Shown here: piece by piece, positions 54,520-64,000 of the stretch
How the letters are laid out: each line of letters begins with the position of its first letter
Position numbering within the stretch: position 1 is the stretch's first letter
DNA from: Zarea fungicola
Lineage: Eukaryota; Ascomycota; Sordariomycetes; Hypocreales; Cordycipitaceae
Reading direction: 5' to 3'
Length of the DNA stretch: 64,000 nt
Assembly: GCA_900169235.1 (NCBI GenBank)
Contig: FWCC01000152.1
Span: forward strand, 29,239-93,238
Notes under the pieces: model-generated
Databases searched by the model: none
Told to the model about the DNA's origin: nothing
Seen by the model: only the letters and a program-made list of their open reading frames with translations
Program-made: the position numbers and the translations under genes

Positions 54520-55630
54520 GACGAAGATAAAATCTTGTAACGTAACGTAGCTTGTCGGTTAAAAATGCTGTAATACGTATGGCCGGCATCTGCTGCGATA
54601 ATACTGCAGGCATATTTGCTTTAAATATGTTTTTGCGTCGTAGCGGCGCCAATCAATAAGGGTTTCTTTCAGCAGTTCGAGATGTTGGGTCTGGACATCA
54701 TCCGCTGTTAGAGGACAAGATTATGCTGCAATCTCGCAGTAAGAACAAAGGGATGGCCATCGTCGCAATGGAAAGACTATCATTTATTCATAAGTGATAA
54801 CTGGGACACTAAGGCTTTGTCAAAGCGAAGCCCATTGAGGAACTATGGGCTCGCGCTGCACAAAGAGCCTCCAAACATTCCAAACTGTTTCTACACCCTG
54901 TGGAGGTGAGATTACAAAGGCCGAGAAACCCAATTTTCTTCTTATTCAAAGTATTATTTGGTTCATATGTAGCTTCCTCTTTCGGCATAGAGATCAATAC
55001 CAGAAAGTGCTCCACACAGTGCTAATAAAAGGATATCCAAACTGTATGCTTGTATTAGTAATAACACTACTTCAGCGAACAATCGTAATGCAGCCAGAAT
55101 TGGATTTATTGTGGCGATTGTTCTGGATCATGGCTAAGATTCAGCGGAAAGAGCTCCAAAATGTCATCAAGAGTAAATAAGTTACGAGGCGAGGAAGATA
55201 TCACAGACAAGGAAATAGCGACACAGATATAATAACCGGCTGCTCGACACGATCCGTTCGAAATGCTCGTTCAAACATACTTCGACATGGCACCATCGAT
55301 CGACGCGCTAGCGAAACTGATGGGTTGGCCGAGGGAGATCATTGAGAATATGTGGCTTGCAATACGATATGAGCTACAGCGTCTAAATTTGAGCTAAAAA
55401 ACCCTGGCAAATTTTCTATTCAAGGAATATGGCGTGCGTGTCTCCGGAGCTACGATTAGCCGAGTTGATTGGTAATTATTGTAAATTGTAGGTAAATATT
55501 CAATATAATAATAATACCCTAGACAATGACTTCCGGAATGAAAGCTAATATAAGCCTGACACCAGAGAAGCTACTGCCATCTGCATTCCCAAGAAATAAG
55601 CTGGCTAAGAACTTACTCCAGCAATTCGAA
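54520..55630. other. 1.1-kb region without a supported gene
   Basis: There is a 45-codon frame at 55263-55398 (AKLMGWPREIIENMW) and another at 54845-55180. Neither has a motif, signal or splice continuation. They may be relics. Confidence 0.4.
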
Positions 55631-55963
55631 TTAATTTCCATCGCGTGTCACCATAGCACTGGGGCAGGGGCCACGGGCGCAGTAGGCCTCGAATATACAC
55701 ACTGCGGAACAGACCTCTGCTCTGCATGGCTGGCATCGCTGAATGCAGCCCTTTGGAAGCGGCGCCTCTGTCGTGATGGCGCATGCTACTGGCCGGAGTC
55801 CTCGCCAAGGTACAGGATCGCAGACGGCCCCAGGCGGGCAGTCCGATGTGGGTTCCAAGTAACACCTGCTTAACGGGCATAATGGGCTTAAGATGTCCGT
55901 ATCCGGGGTATCCATAGCAAGCGCAGCGGTAATAACGGCGGCAAATGTTATAAAAGAACGCAT
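55631..55963 (-). CDS. Cysteine-rich small secreted protein (effector-like)
   Basis: A 110-residue single-exon frame. The first 16 residues (MRSFITFAAVITAALA) form a signal peptide. The mature part has 12 cysteines in about 85 residues, including CPPGAVC, a following VACA, and the cluster GCIQRCQPCRAEVCSAVC. That suggests several disulphides. A TATA-like TATATTTAAG lies about 30 bp upstream on the minus strand. Small secreted cysteine-rich proteins in fungi are often effectors or antimicrobial proteins. No specific family was recognised, so that role is inference. It shares a CPxGxVC...VACA motif with the WSC-domain protein at 58100-61012. Confidence 0.7.
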   Translation of the reverse strand: MRSFITFAAVITAALAMDTPDTDILSPLCPLSRCYLEPTSDCPPGAVCDPVPWRGLRPVACAITTEAPLPKGCIQRCQPCRAEVCSAVCIFEAYCARGPCPSAMVTRDGN

Positions 55964-56699
55964 TTTTATAAAGCCTGGTCAGACAAATGCTTAAATATAG
56001 AAGAGCAGATAGGTTAGATAAGCATAAGCTGAGGAAGAAGGGACAATAACTCCTACTTATGTTAAAATCAATTTTCTATATTATATTAATTAAAGACAAG
56101 CTAATTTGCTCAAGCAGTTCTGAGGTTTAGGAGATTACCGTGTCTAGCAAAAAACTCGTTGCCTAGCGACCGTAGCAGCTCCTGTCTTAGTTATGGTATG
56201 CTTAAATAATATGAAGTGTTTCAAAAAGTTACTTAGGAAATTAGCAGACATAGCAGAGGTTATACTACCTATATCCCGTACGACTTTCATGAACGGCGTT
56301 CCTAAAAACATTACATGCCAGTATACCAGCGGAAGCGAGCAGCCCAGTGGTAGGTAGCAGGCAACTACATCACATATTCTGAATCCGCTGCTATAGTACC
56401 GCCTTTAGCCCGTAGCCATGAAATTTGACACTCCGCGATTACCGCTCAAAAAGTCTTAGACAAACCACGAGCGCACCATGCCCTAGCTTCATATCAAGAA
56501 GAGAAAGGTAGCTATCTCTAGAGTCCATCAATCTAAAGATGATCGCCTCGGCAAATAATTCGTTTGATAAGGCTTAAGACATAAGATCATTTTGTCTCAA
56601 TACAAAATGAGAGCGGTAAAACTACCTCATCTCCTTAATCGACTAAGTTAGGCCTTCCGAGAATACCGGTGCTTTTAATATACCATCGCCAGCTGCTAC
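55964..56699. other. AT-rich spacer next to transposon relic
   Basis: No gene is supported. The sequence is AT-rich with scattered stops, and may include the decayed upstream part of the hAT element that follows. Confidence 0.4.
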
Positions 56700-57420
56700 A
56701 ATAGCAACTCAATCTCTACACTCTGCAAGAGGATTCCCTGAATGCTTCCGATTGGGCAGTGTTGGCGGAGACGTACAAGTTTCTCGAACCATTTTACGAT
56801 GCTACGACGGCCAACGAAGGAGCAACGACGGCGTCCATCGCTGATGTCTTGCCCACAATGGATTACCTGCTCCACCATATCGAAGCTGCTAGGGCAGCGA
56901 CTGCGATTCCTCACTTAGCCACGATGATGGAGACTGCATGGGCCAAACTAGCGGACTACTACGAGCTAACTGAAGACTCTCCAGTACACTCGGCTGCGGC
57001 AGTACTGAACCCCTCGCTCAAGTGGGCATATATGGAAAGGACATGGAAGGAAAAAGAGGAGTGGATTGAGAGAGCTAAAACGCGGGTAGCACAGCTATGG
57101 AGGGATACTTACAAGTCGATGACATCGTGTCCTGCTATCCAGCAAGGTCAAGCTCAAGACCCACTGCCAACGCGGCCAAATGGATATAAGATGTGGATGA
57201 ACGAGCAGAAGACAGCCATTTTAAACATGGATGATGATGAATACGAAGTATACTGCCGGGATCCTATTTCAATGGCAGCCCCTCTAAGTTGGTGGCTAGA
57301 GTTAGCATAATGACATAGATTCCCCGGCCTTTGTTTGATGGCCCTTGACATTTTTTATTGATTGCGCCGATGTCCATAGGAATAGAACGACTTTTTCCCA
57401 AGTCTAAATCCACAATTATA
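56700..57420 (+). mobile_element. hAT-family transposase relic
   Basis: An open frame of about 180 codons ends at 57310. It starts within the segment LYTLQEDSLNASDWAVL, with FLEPFYDATTANEG, LPTMDYLLHHIEAA and NPSLKWAYMERTW, and continues to DDEYEVYCRDP and PLSWWLELA. These are the spacer and helical region of hAT transposases, ahead of the C-terminal dimerisation domain. After the stop, a shifted frame reads FPGLCLMALDIFY, a broken version of that dimerisation motif, and runs into stops. The N-terminal BED zinc finger and first catalytic Asp are absent. I did not find terminal inverted repeats or a target-site duplication. The element is dead. Confidence 0.8.
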
Positions 57421-58099
57421 TTAATAGTAGATCAAAAAGGTTCTCTGAGATTTGTCAGACCGTCAAGGCGGTTTGAGGTTATTTTCAGACCGGTTACACT
57501 ATTAGGAGCCCTGGGCTTGGCATCAGCCAACTAGCCCTGTCAGACCAGCAGCAATATGGACAGTATACTACCATTAAAACAGGAGTCCACCTGTTATACC
57601 CAATCGATTTGACTCTCCCTGTTCTTTCAACATAAAACTAAATCCTGTTTTCTACGGATCAGGTAACCCGCAAGTCGCCCGCCTTATGGTTGCGGCTTCG
57701 CGACCACCACCTCGAGCCTTTTCACACCAAGGCACTAGCTATATAAAGCCCGCGCCATACGATATTCACAAAAGTTTGCACTGCACGGCACGGTTTATAT
57801 TATGATATTGAATACGATGTTGTTTTATACACGGCTGCGCTATTTATAACACTGCTAACCGTTATACAAACATCCTAGGACTACTTAGCATTATGAGGGG
57901 CTACGTTACATTTACAAGTCCCAAGAATACTTGTGTTAACCGTTTTAAGTTTGATAAAACCTCACATTTTCTCGAGTTTCCCTGTGGCTACAGAAGCAAC
58001 AGCTGTGGCATATCCCCCTACTAGTTGCTCGGTGTCATCTATATTTCTACATAGCCAATATATTTTCTATTTAGTTTCAACTTGTACACTGTTGCGACA
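57421..58099. other. Spacer downstream of the hAT relic
   Basis: An AT-rich gap that includes the 3' flank of the minus-strand WSC-domain gene. No gene is supported. Confidence 0.4.
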
Positions 58100-61012
58100 T
58101 TACCACAGATGGCTGAATGCCAGGGTACCCTCGGTAAAAATTCTCACTGCTGGGTTAAGACCTGGCTGGAGCGTCGCTCGACGCTGGATAGTCAGCATAC
58201 CAGTCCACGGGCCATTGGATAGTCGAGGCGATCTATCTAAATTCCAGCCATAGTGAGCTTTACCGTTAACATCCGCCAGCTTCTGCCAGTTCCAAATTAA
58301 CTGATCTGGGCCGTAGACGTAGGGGCTAATAGCAAGATTTTTGACCCCAAAAATGGCATCCAGTTGGCTCACCATATCCGCAAAACGCAATATATACTTC
58401 ATGCCTCCCTGTGGGACTATCTGGGGGCGATCGTCGACATTATTCTGTAACACCACCTCGTAGGCTTGTGGTGTCATGATGATGACGGATAGGAATTTTG
58501 TCGTCACAAGATCAAACGGACCACCAGGAACAACTAGGTTAGCTAAGCCAGGATAGCCCTCGGCCTGGTTTCCATCAACAAGAAAGTCTAGTACCTGTTT
58601 TTGGAACAAGTCATCGTTCTCGAAAAAGTTTTGCCAAAAATGCGCCGTCCAGGCACCACGGTCTGAGACCACCGAAACAATTGTACAGCCCCAGACAGGT
58701 CCTGCGCCAGTAATAAGGTTTTGTAGAGGATTTGTAACAAAGCTGACAAACGCAGAAGATGCCTGCTCGTCACCTGTATCCATGTCTACCCCGTGGTTCG
58801 AACCGAGCCACCAATCGCGGTTCTTGGCCTCGACCCACCACTCGGTTGCTCCGAACCGGAAAGTGCTGGCGTCGGTAAAGTCGGGTCCGGCTTGTACAGC
58901 GGTAGTATCGTAGTTTTCTGCCGTTATATCCGCTGGGGTTGACGCCCGAGCACGAGTGCCAAGAAGAGGGCATGCACCGCTGCAAGTGGTGAGAGAGCAC
59001 ATAATGGGGTCGATTATCACGCCGTTGTCATTATCTCCACCACCGTTGCCATTACCACCCCCGCCGCTTGGATGTAAATGTATGAATATTCCTGCCAAAA
59101 GTGCAACTTGAGGGAGTTAGTTTTATTCTATATTTCACTCATACACACACACTCTGTGTATGCATTCAGTCAGGATGGTGATATATGCACTTACAAATTC
59201 CAGTACCCTTTGCTATGTCGGCAATGGTGTTGCCAACAACTGATCCCACGGCAGTACCCTATAAAAGATTAGATCCCAGAGGTCATAAGATGAACACAGA
59301 TGACAAAGCGGTTCTTACCACAGCGGCCGTTGCTTCCAAGTCTCTGGCTGTATTTAGAAGTGGCGTGTTGGAGCCAGCATCGCTGATGGAGCTCAGGTCA
59401 TCCGCCATGGAATCCTCAACATCTCTCATAGGCCCTAGAGGAGTATCGAACGCCTGCTGAGCATCTCCAAGAGTTGGCGGATCAATAAATGGGTTAGCCT
59501 GACCTGGTCGCAACACATCCTCGCTAGCTCCGATGGCATAGATGCGGTTTCCGTTTTGTGCGGCCGTTTCTGAGTTTTATATTAGCCGTCGTGGTAGTCA
59601 AGGAAAAAGAGGCACCCAAAGGGGGGGTTAGGGACCGGTGCGGTGAGCACATTATTACCTAGAAATTGTCGCACTACGGTGTATCGTCTGTACGTTTGGC
59701 CTATCCTGTCATGCAGCTCAGTGGCAGTCGTTTGCCCACCTGGGTTCTGAAACTGCCGCCTCAGTTTCTTGTGACCACCGCCACCCTGCTGCTGCTGCTG
59801 CTGCTGCTGCTGATCTGCCCATGTCTGAATTAGATTGTGATATTGCGTTGTGAGTGTTGTCAGCGTAAAGAGAGAACTGTTATATTGTTGGACGACTTGG
59901 GTGAGCTGGTCCAGTGTCGGATCACTCCACGTAGTATCCTCATAGACCTGCAGCCGGTTCCCTCCACCACATAACTGACTTGTCGTACCGGCGCAAATGG
60001 TGCTGCAGTCACCATCCGAAACCTTGCTGTCAGTATGAAGGGTGTTGCCACCATAGCACTGGGAACCGGACTCAACGCCAGCAAAGCGTAGATTTTGTTT
60101 CTTTGCCGAGTCTATGCATTTTTCGACAGTCATACCAGCTGAGCTTGCGTCAGTACTACTACTGACAATCAATGCCTGGGAGCTGGTGTCGATGAAACAT
60201 CCTTGATACTTGAAGTCGCCGTCCTGTTGGACAATTGTTGGGCTAGGTGTGCTGCTTAACGTCGTTTCCGCCGTTGAGGAAGTTGTGGAAGTTGATGTAG
60301 AAGGTGGTTTTGAATTGTTTGATGTTGACACTTTTGTTGTTGTAGTCACCGTTGAGGAAGTCGTGGAAGTTGCTGTAGAAGGTGTTTTTGAATCACTTGA
60401 TGTCGACACTTTCTTTGTCGTACTCCCCGTTGATCCTGGTTGTCCAACAGGCGTCGTCGGCTTCAATGTCGTGGATAGACTGGTCGGCGGCGGACCACCA
60501 CCAACGGCACATGAGGACGCTCCTGTTGTGCAAGTTTGGTCGTGCGGACAAGCGAGGCACAGATTGCCCACGGCACATTGGATGCCGGTATTGCTGCAAC
60601 ATATTGTACCTGACTGATAGCAATTGCCGTGGCTAGAAAACGTTAGCACCAGACATAACGGAGGGTAAACAAGAAGGGACAAAAATCCGCACCAACAAAC
60701 ACCATCCTGCTGGCACTCCACGGCCTGCAAGGTGCTTGGGTTCAGCGCACACCATTTATGGCCCGCCGGAGCACATGCGACTGTGCCCTCAAACTCAATG
60801 CATACCTCCCCTGCTGGGCAAGCCGCGCTGCAATCTTGTTGCTGACAGAGCCAGCCATCCGGGCAAGATGGATCTTTAGAGATGCCTCGCTTGTCAATCT
60901 GGACCGCATGCAAGTTTTTCGGTGTAACCGCTGCTAAACAGGTAGCCCACAATAGGACATGAATGCCAGCGCGGATGCGAGGCGCAACTGGTAGTGGTGC
61001 CATCACGACCAA
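58100..61012 (-). CDS. Large WSC-domain secreted/membrane protein with unknown C-terminal domain
   Basis: Five minus-strand exons, 60693-61012, 59659-60632, 59319-59569, 59195-59258 and 58100-59106, join to give 871 residues. The order is: signal peptide and a Kex2-type KR (near residue 42); two cysteine-rich stretches (CPDGWLCQQQDCSAACPAG; CHGNCYQSGTICC); a Ser/Thr-rich linker made of a 26-residue tandem repeat; a WSC carbohydrate-binding domain (about 246-330, with YQGCFID, CYGGN and LCGGGNRLQVYE); a Gln9 run; a glycine-zipper-like hydrophobic stretch (GTAVGSVVGNTIADIAKGTG, continuing through LLAGIFI); a glycine/asparagine linker; and a C-terminal domain of about 270 residues (GCTIVSVVSDRGAWTAHFW) that I do not recognise. 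The frame is intact. Cell-wall or target-surface binding is inference. Confidence 0.78.
59786..59812 (-). repeat. (CTG/CAG)9 coding trinucleotide repeat
   Basis: Nine CAG codons on the minus strand give a run of nine glutamines in the WSC-domain protein, followed by four glycines. Such runs vary in length between strains. Confidence 0.9.
60273..60428 (-). repeat. 78-bp tandem duplication in the Ser/Thr linker
   Basis: Two imperfect copies of a 78-bp unit (60273-60350 and 60351-60428) encode a duplicated 26-residue Ser/Thr-rich segment of the WSC-domain protein. Differences between copies show it is not brand new. Confidence 0.85.
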
Positions 61013-62407
61013 TGTCGGGCAGTCGGGGCCAATAGTTTCAACTGGGCAAATGTTTAGAAGAACATCCCCAACGGTGCATATTTATAAAACTATTTACAGA
61101 GTCTTTAAACTAATAATATTATGCGCTTTCTTTACGCCGAGGCCACTTTATGGTACGGAGCACAGGTAAAAGTCTCGACCATGTCAGGCGACGCTGTCGA
61201 AATATGGAGTCTGCATGTATCCAAATTATAGATTAGTTACCGGCCTATTCCCAATGGCGATTTGTCAGAAACATGACTCGTCAGTTCTGCTCTGATACTA
61301 CCAACGAGCGACTTCTCGCACTGACTCGTAACGAGCCCACAAAAGAGGCGGCGTATCCACGTCCGGGTATCTCGCTCTAAGATGTAGAGTGCCAGCTAAT
61401 AACGCTAACACAGTCCAGAAGCCAGCTAGCCGAGCTAATGACGCTACCAAAAACCGCAAGGCTACAGGCAATTGTAAGCTCGACCCACAATTACAACGCG
61501 GCATCTCTTGCCTAGGCACATTAGTTCGGAGTACGGAGTATTACCATCTAATTAAGGAATTTACTAGCGGCCTTGGCTAGTAGACGCCAGGGACGTTACA
61601 AATAGTGCAGCGGTGGCCTTTGCGGCCCCTGTAAAGCGGTTGCATCGCACAGGTGAGTCCTGAAGTCGGAACAGTCGCTTTTGTTGCTGGTCACTGGATA
61701 GGCGTTACGTTATGAGAGGCAGTAAGCTGTTTCTTGTGCTTGGTCATGTAGGCAGTTACTTGTTATTGATCTTGTTATTGTTTTTGCGCATGTTGATGAA
61801 AAGCTTGTTTCCTTTTCCTTAAACCCAACACTCCGTCACTGAATACCTGTGGAAAACTGCTACCTAGCAGGCCAGCAGTGGTACGACAGATTTACCCCCC
61901 TGGCAGATTGCCTGCGTGTTGAACAAAGAGGGGCTGCGTTATCTGACAATAGAATGTCATGCATTGAGCAATGAGCCCTTGTCTCGCGGGGCTCCTTACA
62001 GAGATCTAACACATTCGGCACGGTGGGTAATAGCCCGTCATCCGTAACCACGATTCTCACGTCAGCCGTCTTTTGCTATGGAAGACTTTTCCATCCATCA
62101 CTACACTAGTTATGGGGCGCAAGGTCCAGTACCTAATAACGAGGAGAAAACAATAGAAAAGCCAGTAGGGGGAGACAACACAATTAATGAGTTTCCAATC
62201 TAACAGACAGTCTAGTGCTGCACAACGGCCTATTGCGTTACGAGATGCTCGATTGGCACAGTAGACAGTAAGCTGGTACATTACTCTTATATAATCCTTC
62301 AGAGAGCTATTCATAGCCAAGTCTCAGTCCCGTATGACCTAGACGAGTCTTGTTGTCGGGGAACTTGAATTGGACAGCTACATACCGCATCTGCACACCA
62401 CGCCAGG
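61013..62407. promoter_or_regulatory. Divergent intergenic region
   Basis: 1.4 kb between two divergent genes for secreted proteins. It must contain both 5' regions. Short frames only. No recognised regulatory site. Confidence 0.4.
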
Positions 62408-64000
62408 ATGCGCACAACATCACTCCCCCTCGTTCTCGGGCTCTTTGCCAGTACCGGCGTGTCCAACGAAGTCAGTTCTGGCTTCAATGCCTTCAAAGCT
62501 GCCCAAGTCATGGTTGACAAGGCCGGACAATCATGGGAATGGGGAACTGCCGCCCAGGCCCTCCTAGAGCTCTACAACCCAGAGCTGGCAGTATACAGTA
62601 ATAATGCTTTCCTAGGTGGGAAGATTCCCAACGCGGACCCAAATACATTCTCTCTCAAGTATGCCCGCCAATTTATTAATATAAATTCGCAAGTATTTGT
62701 GGGCAATTCTGCCGTCGGAGACCCAGCCTCCCTAGGCGTGTCCGCCATTCTTCTCGGTCAATCTGATTAAAAGTACATTGATGCCTCAAACCGCGAAGCT
62801 GGCTACCTCCTCAACGATGCACCAAAATATTCTAATGGCGCCATCTCCTATCGCCTAGATGTTGCAGAGCTCTGGGCTGACAATGTGGCCATGTCTTTTC
62901 CGTTTTGTCAGTCTCACTATTTATGTTGTCATCCCCCTTACATTGCAAGCTAACACTCTCTGTTAGTGGCCTATCTTGCTGTCCAGCAAAATGATGTATC
63001 ACTCATGACGAAGACTGTGTAGCAGATTAGCCTGTATTGTGATGTTCTCAAGGCTGGCGATCTTAATTGGCGTCACATCATTGGGCCCCAGTCCCAGGAT
63101 ACAGGACTGTGGTCGTCCGGTAATGGCTGGGTAGTTCTTGGCATGACCCGCGTCCTATACACCTTGCAAAGGTGGCCAGCTTCATCTGCAGCTTTGGGAT
63201 CTCAAGCCGGACAACTCAAGTCCTGGATTAAGGAAATTTTCGATGGCGCCATGCAATCAAACACAGACAACGGTCTCCTACGTAATTACATCAATGACGG
63301 CAGTTGGTTTGGTGAAATATTTGGAACGTCTCTTATTTTAGCCATGGTCTATCGCATGGCTGTCAATGACCCTGGTATGTTATTCGCGACCCTCCTTTAT
63401 ATATAGGTTGGCTAATATCTATACAGCTATGTTCGGGGTAGACTACATTGCTTGGGCAGACAAGAATAGAAAAACAGTAGCCAGTAAACAAGGGAATGAT
63501 GGAGTATTTTCTCCTGCCGTAAACCCATATGACTGGCACGACCATACGCAGTACACCTTAGGATCACCTGAGGGCCAAGCCTTTACCGTTATGCTGTACA
63601 CGGCATATAGAGACTGTGTAAACGCCGGCGTCTGCCAGGATGCTCCCTCTGCCACTACGATATCGAAGCCGGGAATTGGTCCTATCGACATCTTGACTGT
63701 TCTCAACGCCCCGCTTCAGTTTTCTGCAATGCCTGACCCTACTGGTACTGTGTGTGGAGCTGTTGGAAGCTGCGATGCGCCAGGGTGTGCCGGAAAGTTT
63801 ATGGGAGAAACAGTTCATCCTGTCTGTTCAACCGGAAGTCAATAGGGATGCCAGTGTGCACCTTCAAGCGCAACCTGCGGTCCGCCTCAATCCTGCGATG
63901 CCGGCGGATGTTCAGGATCATTTAACGGTCTTGGGAACGTTAAATACGCCCAATGTACCAAAAACTTTGTTACCTGCGATTGCTTGCCCCAAGCCGACAC
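62408..64000 (+). pseudogene. Six-hairpin glycosidase (GH88/GH105-like) pseudogene, runs off the window
   Basis: Exons 62408-62906, 62967-63374 and 63427 onwards join in phase. A signal peptide (about residues 1-18) precedes an alpha/alpha-barrel typical of fungal six-hairpin hydrolases (AISYRLDVAELWADN, GLWSSGNGWVVLGMTRVL, NYINDGSWFGEIFGTSLIL). The frame is broken by TAA at 62768-62770 and TAG at 63020-63022 and 63843-63845. Each can be derived from a Gln codon by one C-to-T change at CpA. After the barrel come cysteine-rich modules with a recurring pattern (SCDAPGCAGKF; SCDAGGCSGSF), the second continuing past the window edge. The parent enzyme would act on pectin or similar glycans outside the cell. 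A functional product is not expected here. Confidence 0.85.

Noticed and set aside
55263..55398. 45-codon frame with AKLMGWPREIIENMW
   Set aside because: Too short, without homology that I can name, in a region full of relics.

Overview
The window is nuclear DNA of a filamentous ascomycete. The signs are short GT-AG introns (about 40-190 nt) with CTAAC/CTAAT-like branch points, a Zn2Cys6 regulator, an RTA1 protein, WSC-domain and TNT-type secreted proteins, and many carbohydrate-active enzymes. Sordariomycetes, probably Hypocreales, is my best guess from overall protein style; I could not run a search to confirm it. Exon joins were made by hand from splice signals and frame continuity. I saw no rRNA, tRNA or CRISPR array, although tRNAs are easy to miss by eye.

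1-45 kb is mostly conserved core genome. In order it holds a Gfd2-type DEDDh nuclease-like gene, an RTA1-type membrane protein convergent with a UPC2-like Zn2Cys6 regulator, and the chaperonin subunit CCT5, which shares a divergent 0.5-kb promoter with the ribosome-rescue GTPase HBS1 (a candidate alternatively spliced HBS1/SKI7 gene). Next come the ER chaperone BiP/Kar2 (HDEL end), a lysine/glutamate-rich nuclear-type protein, a DUF2461 protein, a secreted endonuclease/exonuclease/phosphatase-fold nuclease, a secreted TNT-domain (NADase-type) protein, a PNPOx-ferredoxin-reductase fusion flavoprotein, and a Kch1/Prm6-like membrane protein. After a gene-empty 4-kb gap there is a LAMTOR2/Ego3-like roadblock protein, an S/T-P-rich unknown protein, two-domain glyoxalase I and D-3-phosphoglycerate dehydrogenase.

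45-64 kb looks like accessory or decaying sequence. It holds two small, mutually similar helical-repeat proteins, a broken GH31 alpha-glucosidase relic, an apparently intact secreted GH79 enzyme with a GC-AG intron, a cysteine-rich small secreted protein, a dead hAT transposase fragment, a large WSC-domain surface protein with a glycine-rich hydrophobic segment and an unrecognised C-terminal domain, and a six-hairpin glycosidase pseudogene with cysteine-rich C-terminal modules. The three in-frame stops in that last gene are all explained by CpA-to-TpA changes, as repeat-induced point mutation would make. This half faces outward (secreted enzymes, effector-like proteins, pseudogenes), while the left half is housekeeping (folding, translation surveillance, serine synthesis, methylglyoxal detoxification, nutrient signalling).
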